From the NCBI GenBank assembly GCA_012031975.1, contig JAAUSA010000022.1:1-34306 (forward strand): a stretch of 34,306 nt of DNA, read 5' to 3'. Under the pieces are notes generated by a model. It did not search any database. It saw only the letters and a list, made by a program, of their open reading frames with translations, and was not told where the DNA came from. Positions within the stretch are counted from its first letter, which is position 1; the number at the start of each line of letters is the position of its first letter. The DNA comes from Alkalinema sp. RU_4_3. Lineage in GTDB: Bacteria; Cyanobacteriota; Cyanobacteriia; Leptolyngbyales; Leptolyngbyaceae. Below, piece by piece: positions 7,825 through 15,957 of this stretch. A program made the position numbers and the translations under genes.

Positions 7825-8666
7825 ATGATTGAGAAAATCCTGCTTGCCGATTCGGGTACAGGGCATTCAGAAGAAATGCTCCAGGCACTGATGGCGATTC
7901 CTGGGCTGAAGCGCGCCCATGTCACATTGCTCCATGTGGTACCTGCCCAGGTGATCGCCGAAGATACGGCCCAGAAGTGGGCCGAGGGCGAAGCGCTGAT
8001 GGCGAAGGCCCTGGAGCGACTCAAGTTGGATCCCGGCCATTTCACGACAATTATTCGAGAAGGCGATCCGAAGGATGTGGTATGCCATGTGGCGGAGGAA
8101 ATCGACACCGATTTGATCATCATGGGATCGAGAGGTCTAACACGCCTAGTCTCGATTTTAGAAAATTCGGTCAGCCAGTACGTCTTCCAGCTCTCACCCC
8201 GGCCCATGCTGCTGGTCAAGGATGACATTTATATTCGATCGATCCAGCACATCATGGTGGCGGCCAACCAATCGGCGGCGGCCCAGAAATGTCTGGAGCT
8301 GGCCCTCTTCCTACTGCGGGATATTCCCGATGGGCGCTTGGATCTGGTGCATGTGGATGTGAATGTCAAGGAAGCCGCCTCCGGGGCGGCGGCGGAGCGC
8401 GATCCGGTTTTTGCCAATGCGATCGCCCAGGCTAAGCGCTTCAATGTGAAGTACCGCTGCCATGTCAGTGGGGGCAATGCCGGGAAGGTGATCTGCCGTC
8501 TGGCGGAGGAGAACCGCAGTGATCTCTTGATGCTGGGCTCCCCCGATCGGCGGCCTTCGATTGCCAAAACCTGCCGGACCTCGATCGCCTGTTGGGGTCA
8601 TCGCTGTCCGACTATGTGCGGGTCCATGCGAACTGCCCGGTGCTTCTGGCCCGAACCGGAGGCTAG
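7825..8666 (+). CDS. tandem universal stress protein (UspA family; frameshift at 8566-8569)
   Basis: Two Usp domains in one chain. The first (about residues 1-132) runs from KILLADSGTGHSEEML to the nucleotide-binding loop GSRGLTRLVSILENSVSQYV. The second begins at IRSIQHIMVAANQSAAA. Near its end the frame is lost after GSPDRRPSIAK. Adding one A to the A4 run at 8566-8569 restores NLPDLDRLLGSSLSDYVRVHANCPVLLAR, the expected Usp C terminus, with a TAG at 8664-8666. Corrected length is 280. The uncorrected frame would run to 8679 and overlap the convergent gene, whereas the corrected one leaves a short gap. Role in stress tolerance is family knowledge; ligand and trigger are unknown. A GAGG precedes the ATG. 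Confidence 0.85.
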
Positions 8667-8671
8667 GGTAC

Positions 8672-9625
8672 CTAGTTAAGCGAATAGACCTGGCCGTCAA
8701 GGAGCATGCGAGTAATGCCCTTGGCGACTAGGTATTGCACGGTTTTATTGACAATTTGGCTGTCGGGGACCTTGATGACGCGGTGGGTGCGGCTGTTGGA
8801 GAAGCGCTTGGCCACGCGGTGATTGTCAAACACAGGCAGGGTCTTAATATCCGCCTCCTGGGCGCTCAAACTACCCAGTTCCGCAAACTCCCGCAGGGGC
8901 GGTGCCACCAGTTCAGCGGAGCGATCGATCACCAGGTAGCAGACCCGAGGCAGGGCGGCCTCGCGGAAGGGCCGGACGGTGATGATCGCCTGGGCCTCTA
9001 GATGGATGGCGGGCAGATCGCGATCGTCCCCATCATCCCCATCGTCATCCTCTTCATCGAAATCATCATCGTCATCCTCATCTTCGTCCAGCAACCGTGG
9101 GGCATGGCTCAATTCCGCCGCCACATCCTGGAACTCAGCCGCATCCATGGTCGGCGGCACGGTCAGCTCATCTTCGTCCTCATCAAACTCGTCGTCTTCG
9201 ATGGGCTCCGGGGCCGGGGCCGACCGAGAGGAGATGATCTTCTTTTTCGGCAGGGGTTTTGACGAACTGATGGGGACCGGCGGGGCGGGTTCGACGATCT
9301 CGGGCTCGAGTTCGACCAAGGGCGCTGGCTTGACAATATCTTTGACCCGACTGATGCGGGGTTTTGTCGTCGTGGGTGGGCTTTCAGGGAGAACGGGCGG
9401 GGGGGTGACTTCGGGAATGTCTATGGTGTCTTCAATAAAACCCCGTCGCTTGGCCTGGAGTAGGGCATCGAATTCCTCCTCCGGAATCGCCGTTTTTAGA
9501 ATCCGACCGATGGTGGAATTGCTCACACCAAAGCGATCGGCAAGTTCTGTGGCATTTTCCCCAGACTGACGGTAGAGGGCCACTACTGCTTGTTTTTCCG
9601 ATGCCGTTAGTCTACGAGAACTCAT
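8672..9625 (-). CDS. conserved cyanobacterial HTH protein with acidic linker
   Basis: The N-terminal 60 residues form a helix-turn-helix of the transposase/Trp-repressor type (LTASEKQAVVALYRQ, then NATELADRFGVSNSTIGRIL). A long disordered middle follows: Pro-rich, then very rich in Asp and Glu (about residues 140-210). The C-terminal domain (CYLVIDRSAELVAPPLREF, then a TVQYLVAKGITRMLLDG end) has no catalytic DDE pattern. Related proteins occur across cyanobacteria and are often mislabelled transposase. No inverted repeats flank it, so I favour a DNA-binding protein of unknown role. I chose the ATG at 9625 because SSRRLTASEKQ is the expected N terminus; the frame is open to 9658. Confidence 0.7.
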   Translation of the reverse strand: MSSRRLTASEKQAVVALYRQSGENATELADRFGVSNSTIGRILKTAIPEEEFDALLQAKRRGFIEDTIDIPEVTPPPVLPESPPTTTKPRISRVKDIVKPAPLVELEPEIVEPAPPVPISSSKPLPKKKIISSRSAPAPEPIEDDEFDEDEDELTVPPTMDAAEFQDVAAELSHAPRLLDEDEDDDDDFDEEDDDGDDGDDRDLPAIHLEAQAIITVRPFREAALPRVCYLVIDRSAELVAPPLREFAELGSLSAQEADIKTLPVFDNHRVAKRFSNSRTHRVIKVPDSQIVNKTVQYLVAKGITRMLLDGQVYSLN

Positions 9626-9780
9626 GCTATGCCCAGGGGAGAAGGAAATCAGCCTCATACATTCTATGCCGAACGGCTCCAGAGGACTATCTTTCCGTCG
9701 AACCTCTGCGCTATTGTTGGAAGCACTTTTTGGTTGAAGCTGGATTTGGCCAAGGAGATTGAGTAAGTTGTTCAGGTGGA

Positions 9781-11763
9781 ATGCCCGTGAAGAAGCGATC
9801 GCTGATAGTTCTCGTGGGACTATGTCTGGCCTTAGGTTGGATAGGAGTGGGTTTGCTGAGCCGCTTCCAGCCGGAGGTCGGCAGCTTTGATAGCATTGTG
9901 ATCGATTTCCGCGAAGATGCGGGGGGCCTGCGGATCACGGAGCAGCTTGAACGGATTGCCCAGGTCCATAGGGTCCGGCCCCGGCTCAATAGTGAATTCT
10001 CGGAAGTAGACCATGTCTATGTTTTAGCGGGAGATCGCGCCCTTCTTCAGTCCCTGCGCAACTCCCCGACGGCCCAGTACGCTGAGTTTATTGAGCCCAA
10101 TTATCTCTACAGTATTCCCGAGGCCAGCCAGGGGACGGGCAGCATTCCGCCGGGTAAGGATATCGGCCGTCGTAAGGAAGCAAACTTTGCCCCGCCCAAT
10201 GATCCCCTCTATCCCCAGCAGTGGAACCTCAAGGCAATCAATATTGAGCCCGCCTGGGCGGTGACCCGAGGCAAGGGGGTGACGGTCGCCGTGATCGACA
10301 CAGGCATTGCCAAGGTGACGGACCTAGATGAGGAGCGCCTGGTGCCGGGCTACGACTTTATCAACGATGAGGTGAACGCCTCCGACGACCAGGGCCATGG
10401 CACCCATATGGCAGGCACCATCGCCCAGATGACCAACAATGGCTACGGCGCCGCAGGCATCGCCCCGGCGGTTAAGCTGATGCCGATGAAAGTGCTGACC
10501 GTGGGGGGCAATGGCACCGTGGCAGACCTGGCCGAAGCCATTCGCCTGGCCGCCGATCGGGGCGCTCAGATTATTGCCCTAGGCTGTAGCGGCAGCGGCC
10601 ACAGCCGCCTGCTCCACCAAGCCATCAATTATGCCCACAACAAGGGCCTGGTCCTGTTTGCCCCGGCGGGCAACGACAATCGGCCAGAGGCCGCCTACCC
10701 AGCCCGCTATCCCCATGTGATTGGCATGACGGCTACCTCGCCCCAGAATCTGCGATCGCGCTACGCCAACTTCGGCGCCTGGGTGGATCTGGCGGCCCCA
10801 GGTGGGGAGATATTGGGGGAACAGGCGATCGGCGGCATTGTCCAAAACACCTTTGATTTCCGCAGCAAAGAAGGGATTTTTGCGGTCTACCAGGGCACCA
10901 GCTTTGCCACAGCCCACGGCGCGGGCGTGGCGGCCCTGATTCAATCGATCAAACTGCTCAAACCCCAGGAAGTGGCGGCTGTTTTGTTCAATTCCGCTGA
11001 GGTAGCGGGCCGCGATCCCCTCAATCAACTGGGCTGGGGCCGCCTGAATGCGGGCAAGGCGATTGAACTGGCCCAAAAGCCCAAGCTGCCGAGCCTAAGC
11101 TGGAGCGATCGCTTGGAGGACCTGGCGATTTGGCCCCGCCCCCTGTGGTTTGATGGCCAGGCCATTTCCTTTGTCGAACCCCTGTCGATTCTGCTGGGGG
11201 CGATCGTCTGGGCCTATTTCCTGCGGGGCCGTCGCTGGCGCTATTTGTTTGAACCCAGCCTGCTGATGGGTTTGGGCTTTGGGGGCTGCGGTTTGTTCTT
11301 TCTGAAGGGGCTCTATCTCTACCAGTTCCCCCCAGTGGCCCCTGCGCCTGCTCGGCACCTCCCTGCCGGAGCTGGGCCAAAATCTGCTCGGCAGTACCTT
11401 GCTCGAACCTGCAACGGCGAGTCTATTGCCGATCGGCCTGATGATGGCCGTGACCTGGCGCTGGCTGCCGGGGCTGCGGTTTACGTTGGGCTGTGCGATC
11501 GCTCGGGGTTGGCCCTCGGGACCGCCATGGTCTTCCACCCCGAGATGCAGGGCATCCCAGAGATCTGGACGAGCCGAGCATTCCTCGGCATCAACGGCCT
11601 ACTCAGCCTGAGCCTCGCCCAATGGCTCCAAAAAAACCGTTTCCCCAACCCGCCCCGCCGTAAAAAGCAGCGCCCCCAAGCCGCGAAGGCCCCAGGGCCT
11701 AACTCAGGAAAGGGTGGCGACGCAGATCCGTCGGCTTTGACTTCACCACCACCTCGCTCATGA
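9781..11763 (+). CDS. S8 subtilisin-like serine protease with C-terminal membrane segment
   Basis: After an N-terminal hydrophobic helix (about residues 6-27) and a propeptide-like stretch comes a complete subtilisin domain. The triad is Asp173 (VAVIDTGIA), His206 (GHGTHMAG) and Ser374 (GTSFATAHGAG), with Asn298 (PAGNDN) as oxyanion residue. The usual GTSxATPH has Ala instead of Pro. Beyond about residue 460 there are hydrophobic helices (SILLGAIVWAYFL and others), so the enzyme is probably membrane-held with the protease outside. Two indels seem to cancel: an extra C in the C6 run at 11328-11333 and a lost base near 11500. Between them the other frame reads LPIGLMMAVTWRWLPGLRFT, a much better membrane segment. 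The stop overlaps the convergent gene by 65 bp. Confidence 0.85.
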   Translation: MPVKKRSLIVLVGLCLALGWIGVGLLSRFQPEVGSFDSIVIDFREDAGGLRITEQLERIAQVHRVRPRLNSEFSEVDHVYVLAGDRALLQSLRNSPTAQYAEFIEPNYLYSIPEASQGTGSIPPGKDIGRRKEANFAPPNDPLYPQQWNLKAINIEPAWAVTRGKGVTVAVIDTGIAKVTDLDEERLVPGYDFINDEVNASDDQGHGTHMAGTIAQMTNNGYGAAGIAPAVKLMPMKVLTVGGNGTVADLAEAIRLAADRGAQIIALGCSGSGHSRLLHQAINYAHNKGLVLFAPAGNDNRPEAAYPARYPHVIGMTATSPQNLRSRYANFGAWVDLAAPGGEILGEQAIGGIVQNTFDFRSKEGIFAVYQGTSFATAHGAGVAALIQSIKLLKPQEVAAVLFNSAEVAGRDPLNQLGWGRLNAGKAIELAQKPKLPSLSWSDRLEDLAIWPRPLWFDGQAISFVEPLSILLGAIVWAYFLRGRRWRYLFEPSLLMGLGFGGCGLFFLKGLYLYQFPPVAPAPARHLPAGAGPKSARQYLARTCNGESIADRPDDGRDLALAAGAAVYVGLCDRSGLALGTAMVFHPEMQGIPEIWTSRAFLGINGLLSLSLAQWLQKNRFPNPPRRKKQRPQAAKAPGPNSGKGGDADPSALTSPPPRS

Positions 11764-12073
11764 AGCGGCGTAGGGCGCGCTCCCGCGTCTTCATAAATTC
11801 CGACCAAAAACCGGGCTGAAACTCATCCATGGTCTTGGCTAAGGCCCAGACATCCACCGCCAGAATATTGTTGAGCGTCTCATCTTCGCGGCGGAGGGAA
11901 TCGAGCTTGGCCAGCAGCGTATCGTGGTCTTCGCTGCTCGGGCTAAAACTAGTCAGGCGGGCGGCGGGCAGAGGCGGTGAGGCGGGCTCAGCCTGGGCAG
12001 CGGGCGAAACATCGGCGGACGGTCGATCGGGAGAGGATAGCATAGCAGGGAACCCCAGATGGATAGTTGTCAA
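11699..12073 (-). CDS. small conserved cyanobacterial protein, unknown function
   Basis: The 124 residues comprise a Pro/Ala/Ser-rich N-terminal third and a helical, charged remainder: KLDSLRREDETLNNILAVD, then a VWALAKTMDEFQPGFWSEFM segment and a basic end. The FQPGFWxxFM stretch looks conserved and recalls small cyanobacterial hypotheticals I have seen, but I cannot assign a function. There is no signal peptide or membrane helix. The start may be the internal Met at 12043, where the sequence reads MLSSPDRPS. It is convergent with, and overlaps, the subtilisin gene, and divergent from the DUF2854 gene. Confidence 0.6.
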   Translation of the reverse strand: MTTIHLGFPAMLSSPDRPSADVSPAAQAEPASPPLPAARLTSFSPSSEDHDTLLAKLDSLRREDETLNNILAVDVWALAKTMDEFQPGFWSEFMKTRERALRRFMSEVVVKSKPTDLRRHPFLS

Positions 12074-12088
12074 GCATTAAAGCTGAAA

Positions 12089-12200
12089 ATTAAGCTCTAT
12101 GAAGTCAGCGATAAAACCTTTTTCACAGAAATATTCTTGTATTGAACAGTCGCCCAGTCAGAATCTGACCTGCTTCTAAATCTATCTTATAGAGCTTTAT
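12089..12200. repeat. nested inverted repeats in an intergenic gap
   Basis: AAGCTCTAT near 12093 and its exact complement ATAGAGCTT near 12188 bracket about 85 bases. Within them lies GTCAGA-A-TCTGAC. There is no coding potential. The arms could close a structured RNA, but no T tract follows and no known RNA family is recognised. Confidence 0.3.
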
Positions 12201-12350
12201 CTTGGGTTGCCCTCCCCTCCAGATATGGACATACAGAAATTTCATACAAAACTCCGCAAAAGCCCGGAAAGAGATGTTTTTGTTTATGGAAAAAAGATGT
12301 TCCCACTCAGGGGTGATAATAATAGTTAACTTTTATGACTAAGACTCTCC

Positions 12351-12923
12351 ATGGCAATTCTTCAGCGTATTCCCTTGGCCCTCGTGGCGATCATTGTGGG
12401 TGGTATTTTGACGGTGGTGGGGATTGCCGCCTATGCCCTGGACTATGCGACGCTTAATCTGGCGGGCTTTTTCTACGGGATTCCGCTCTTCCTGGGGGGA
12501 CTGGCCTTCCGGGTGACGGAGATTAAGCCCGTGCCGATCGTCGCCCCCGCCACCCCGGAAATCGATGCCCTGCGGCCCACCCAGGCCACAGAAACTCAGC
12601 AGAAAATTTTGCAGTCGGTGACGATCTACCGCTATGGCCAAAAGGCCCATATGGATGATGTGCTGTCCCACCTGGGTTTGAGCCCGATCGAGAAACAGCG
12701 TCCGATGCTGGTCGGGATCCGCGAAGGGATTGTGGAGGGGGCCTACGCCCTGGTGCTGATGTTTGAGTCGGACTTTGTGCCCTATCCAGAATGGCAGAAG
12801 CGGGAAACAAAGATGAACGCTTTCTTCGGCCCCGGCGTCCGTGTGGCCCTCGCCAACCCCGAGGAGGGCTATGTGCAGCTATCGCTGATCTCAACCCCTG
12901 AAGTGGTCGCTCCTGTTAGCTAG
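12351..12923 (+). CDS. DUF2854 family protein (cyanobacteria/plastid conserved)
   Basis: The 190-residue protein begins with two membrane helices close together (PLALVAIIVGGILTVVGIAAY and LNLAGFFYGIPLFLGGLAF). A soluble domain follows that ends in VRVALANPEEGYVQLSLIS. The TLNLAGFFYGIPL core is what I associate with DUF2854, a family restricted to cyanobacteria and plant plastids and of unknown function. The gene stands alone, divergent from the 124-residue gene across a 277-bp AT-rich gap. The ATG at 12351 is the first in frame and places the helix directly at the N terminus. Confidence 0.75.
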   Translation: MAILQRIPLALVAIIVGGILTVVGIAAYALDYATLNLAGFFYGIPLFLGGLAFRVTEIKPVPIVAPATPEIDALRPTQATETQQKILQSVTIYRYGQKAHMDDVLSHLGLSPIEKQRPMLVGIREGIVEGAYALVLMFESDFVPYPEWQKRETKMNAFFGPGVRVALANPEEGYVQLSLISTPEVVAPVS

Positions 12924-12989
12924 CCAAAAGAACGGGACGTGAAAAACCAACGTCCCCGGCCAGTCATAACTAAGTTTTTCCGGGGCGTC

Positions 12990-13640
12990 TTAAGCCATGC
13001 TGTTCTCTATTGCCCAGCGAGCCAGCTCCGTGCGGTTGTGTAGGCCTGTTTTGCCCAGCATGTTGCTGACGTGACTTTCAATGGTGCGCTGGCTGACATT
13101 GAGTTCTTCGGCGATCTCGCGGTTGGCCATGCCTCGGGCCACGTACTGCACGACCCGCAGTTCCGTGGGGGTGAGTTCCACATCGAAGGGCACCTGGATC
13201 TTGGGGGCGCCGTCGCCGAGCTTGGAATCCTTGTGCTGAATCAAGCGAGAGGCCTGCTTCAGGGAAGACTCCACCTGGGCCACGAGTTCCTCGGGCTCAA
13301 AGGGCTTGACCATATAGACATCGGCACCAATGTTGAGACCCTTGACGCGATCCTGGCTCTGACCTTTGGCCGACAGGAATAGGACCGGAATCCAGCTGGT
13401 CTTGGGGTCCGATCGAATCGTACTGACCAAGGAATAGCCATCCATCTCAGGCATCATCACATCACAGATGATCATGTCCGGCGTATTGCTCTCCAATACC
13501 TCAAGGGCTTCACGGCCATTTTCCGCCGTGATCACTTCGTAGCCACGAAATTCTAGATAGTCCTTCACCAAGAGGATGAGATTCGGATCATCATCAATGA
13601 GGAGGAGCTTTTTTTGATTACCCACACTTGCGTCCTTCAT
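12990..13640 (-). CDS. NarL/FixJ-type response regulator
   Basis: The receiver domain (about residues 11-127) has the acidic pair in LLIDDDPN, the phosphoacceptor Asp60 (MIICDVMMPEMDG), a Ser in SAKG, and Lys in YMVKPFEPEE. After a short linker, a LuxR-type HTH (about 152-214) carries LTPTELRVVQYVARG and NREIAEELNVSQRTIESHV. It therefore binds DNA when phosphorylated. The sequence resembles the cyanobacterial/red-algal Ycf29 group in the receiver, but I cannot tell which of the conserved cyanobacterial NarL regulators it is. No sensor kinase lies nearby, so it is an orphan here. Its targets are unknown. Confidence 0.88.
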   Translation of the reverse strand: MKDASVGNQKKLLLIDDDPNLILLVKDYLEFRGYEVITAENGREALEVLESNTPDMIICDVMMPEMDGYSLVSTIRSDPKTSWIPVLFLSAKGQSQDRVKGLNIGADVYMVKPFEPEELVAQVESSLKQASRLIQHKDSKLGDGAPKIQVPFDVELTPTELRVVQYVARGMANREIAEELNVSQRTIESHVSNMLGKTGLHNRTELARWAIENSMA

Positions 13641-13979
13641 GCTGTGCTTACTCGCTTCTGACTGGCTTTAAAAGAGTGAACAAACCTTGGATGACTGAGT
13701 CCGGAAAAGAATCGAGCTAGCAGTATCGCCCCATTCTACTGAACTCCCTCTGAAATGCTACGCCTGGGCGAAAGATAGTATTTTTCTCTCACCTAGAACT
13801 AGAATTCCCAGGCTTCACCAAAACTGCTCACAATCTGGGCACTTATACAGAGAACCTTTTACATTGAGTGACATTGTATACGAGACCATCCAAACGATAC
13901 GTATTCAAGGGGAAATTTAGGGGGAAGTTTCGATCTCCGGGGCGATCTGGGCTTCGTATTCTGGGGGGCAATGGGGCGG
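13641..13979. other. 339-bp gap, no gene seen
   Basis: It lies between the ferredoxin gene end and the response-regulator start, both on minus. Only short spurious frames are present. It should hold the promoter of the response regulator and the terminator of the ferredoxin gene, but neither could be picked out with confidence. Confidence 0.5.
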
Positions 13980-14336
13980 CTAGGAAGGCATAGTCCTCAC
14001 GATTTGGTTTTGAAGTAGGTGTTCTTGGATGATGCGTTCGATCACTTCGGGGGTGACGGAGTGGTACCATACCCCGTCGGGATAGACCACCATGATCGGT
14101 CCCGATTGGCAGACGCGCAGACAGTTGGCCTTGGTGCGAAAGATACAGTTAGGGCCAGAATCACCCTGGGGCTGATCTAGGCCCAGTTCCTTCAGCCGTC
14201 GCTTCAGGTATTCCCAGGCGTTTAGGCTGACCGCCCCGGCGCAGCAGAGGGGCTTACTGGGGTCGGCGCAGAGAAACAGGTGGCGATCGATGCGGTCAAG
14301 GCCTAGTTTTTCAACGGCGCGATCGAGATGGGACAT
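13980..14336 (-). CDS. thioredoxin-like [2Fe-2S] ferredoxin domain protein
   Basis: At 118 residues this is a compact thioredoxin-fold ferredoxin. Conserved Cys occur at [14 protein letters not shown] (residues 23, 31, 32), GPNC (64) and [10 protein letters not shown] (72 and 76). The C-x3-C pair followed by GP and [15 protein letters not shown] is characteristic of the NuoE-like, stand-alone (2Fe-2S) ferredoxin group. It probably acts as a small soluble electron carrier or iron-sulfur scaffold, but its partners are unknown. It stands alone on the minus strand, divergent from psaK. The ATG at 14336 gives the standard SHLDR-type start. Confidence 0.88.
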   Translation of the reverse strand: MSHLDRAVEKLGLDRIDRHLFLCADPSKPLCCAGAVSLNAWEYLKRRLKELGLDQPQGDSGPNCIFRTKANCLRVCQSGPIMVVYPDGVWYHSVTPEVIERIIQEHLLQNQIVRTMPS

Positions 14337-14591
14337 GGGTTTGGGAGAACTGGATGGAGAAGCCTGGGTGAGGTGTCATAGCCCTCACAGGAGAGTACTG
14401 TATCAAACCTCTGGAATTTGTGCGCCTATCTCAGGGTAGATACTGATGGGTAGTATCGGGTTGCCTAGGTGATGGGGGAAAGTGTTAAGGCAGTTTACGG
14501 AGCGTTAACTATTGATGCGATCTGAGACGGGGATTCAGGCTGTCGGCAACAATTAGAGGCAAGAATTTTGATGCCTCTATTAAGGAGTTTG

Positions 14592-14873
14592 ATGCTCGTG
14601 ATTACCCATTCCTTCTTGACGCTACCTTTGCTCGCTGCCATGGGCCAGACCGTTGCCTGGAGTCCTAAGGTGGCTGTTGTGATGATTATTTGTAATGTGC
14701 TGGCCATTGCGATCGGCAAGTATACGATCAAGCATCAGAATGTGGGCCTGGGTCTGCCTTCTGCCGAGTTGTTTGGTGGGATGGGCCATGGGGCGATGCT
14801 GGGTGTGACGAGCCTGGGCCATGTGATTGGGGCTGGGGCAATTTTGGGCCTGGCTAGCATGGGTGTGCTGTAG
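14592..14873 (+). CDS. psaK: photosystem I reaction-centre subunit PsaK
   Basis: Two membrane helices flank a polar loop. WSPKVAVVMIICNVLAIAIGKYTIK is the first and its loop, and a Gly-rich second helix ends in GHVIGAGAILGLASMGVL. This is the PsaK signature at the edge of photosystem I, where it helps antenna energy reach the core. An AAGGAG at 14582-14587 sits four bases ahead of the ATG at 14592, so I prefer that start. The frame is open to 14568 with another ATG at 14571. A strong terminator follows. A second psaK is at 18101-18364 on the other strand. Confidence 0.93.
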   Translation: MLVITHSFLTLPLLAAMGQTVAWSPKVAVVMIICNVLAIAIGKYTIKHQNVGLGLPSAELFGGMGHGAMLGVTSLGHVIGAGAILGLASMGVL

Positions 14874-14916
14874 ATCACGGCCTGTGTTTTTGATGTTCTG
14901 ATGTCTCGAACGTGGG

Positions 14917-14944
14917 GCCGGGGTTGTGTGACCCCGGCTTTTTT
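14917..14944 (+). terminator. rho-independent terminator after psaK
   Basis: GCCGGGGT and ACCCCGGC form a perfect 8-bp stem around TGTGTG, followed by TTTTTT. It lies 43 bp after the psaK stop. Confidence 0.95.
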
Positions 14945-14970
14945 GTTTTGGGTGACGCGGCGGCGCGCCC

Positions 14971-15918
14971 CTACGGGGTTTTGTGGGCGGTGATGGTGCG
15001 GTGGCGCGGATCGCTTTCGCAGGTTTGGATCTGGGTGAATCCGGCGGTTCGGAGGGCGGTTTCGACATCAAAGGTGTAGTAGTCGTCGCTCCAGGGTTCG
15101 GTGCTTTTCATGAGGGTGAATAGGACTGGGGGGAGGTTTTGGATCACCTGGGATTGGGGGTTGTTATCGACGAGGGCGATCGATCCACCGTCCTTGAGTA
15201 GGCGATAGATTTCTCGGAAGATGTCGGCAGTGGCTTGACGGGGGAGTTCGTGGATGACGAACTGGAGGGTGATTAGATCGAAGCTTTGATCGGGCAACCC
15301 CGTCTGCTCCGCCGGGCCGTGGCGCCAGGTGATTTCGTTGTGGCTGTCGCGGTGGTTGGCCACGGTGAGCATGTAGGGGGAGAGATCGAGGCCTGTGGTG
15401 GTGACGGCGGGGTTTTGGGCTTGGTAAAACCTGTGGAGGGCGATTGTGGAGATGCCGACGGAGCAGCCGATGTCGAGAATGGTTTGGACGGGGCGAGTAA
15501 TGGTTTGGGCAAGCACCTGGTGGAAGCTCGATCGCAGCCTCTCTTGGGCCGCTTCCCAGGTGAGATTGTCGCTGGGCCAGACGCGCAGGGCCATGGCGTA
15601 GGTGGCGGATTCGGCCTCGAAGGCGGCGTCCCAGCAGAGGTTGCCTTGGTCGTAGGCATGGAAGGGGACGTTGTAGTAGTCGGGGTAGGTGATGTCGGGG
15701 TTGGTGATCTGGGGGAGCTGGGCAGTGAGGTTTGATTCAGAGAGATTTTTGTAGGTGTTACGCCAGGGGACACCATTTTTCTCGGCGGTTTTGATCAGCA
15801 CTTTGCGGGCCTGCTGCTTCATGAGGGCGTAGATCGGTTGAGAGCCGATTAGCAGATTGACGGCGCGCGATAGGAGGTCTTCTCCGGCCCAGTCGGGTTT
15901 GAGTTTGGTGCTGTCCAT
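14971..15918 (-). CDS. class I SAM-dependent methyltransferase
   Basis: The Rossmann-type SAM-binding core starts with ILDIGCSVGISTIALHRFY (motif I). It continues with TGLDLSPYMLTVANHR (motif II acidic position), GPAEQTGLPDQSFDLITLQFVIHELP and the later LLKDGGSIALVDNNP. An N-terminal helical extension of about 140 residues (SRAVNLLIGSQPIYALMKQ and on) is shared with cyanobacterial methyltransferases of unknown substrate. The 315-residue length is normal for that group. The 3' end is near the psaK terminator and the 5' end abuts the M50 protease gene, which is on the same strand 39 bp upstream, so the two may be co-transcribed. The substrate cannot be read from sequence. Confidence 0.85.
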   Translation of the reverse strand: MDSTKLKPDWAGEDLLSRAVNLLIGSQPIYALMKQQARKVLIKTAEKNGVPWRNTYKNLSESNLTAQLPQITNPDITYPDYYNVPFHAYDQGNLCWDAAFEAESATYAMALRVWPSDNLTWEAAQERLRSSFHQVLAQTITRPVQTILDIGCSVGISTIALHRFYQAQNPAVTTTGLDLSPYMLTVANHRDSHNEITWRHGPAEQTGLPDQSFDLITLQFVIHELPRQATADIFREIYRLLKDGGSIALVDNNPQSQVIQNLPPVLFTLMKSTEPWSDDYYTFDVETALRTAGFTQIQTCESDPRHRTITAHKTP

Positions 15919-15957
15919 AGGTGCGGTTTTAAACAGGTTTTAAATGCCTCACCCATA

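Noticed and set aside
8672-9625. transposase or insertion sequence
   Set aside because: No catalytic domain, no terminal inverted repeats, no target duplication.
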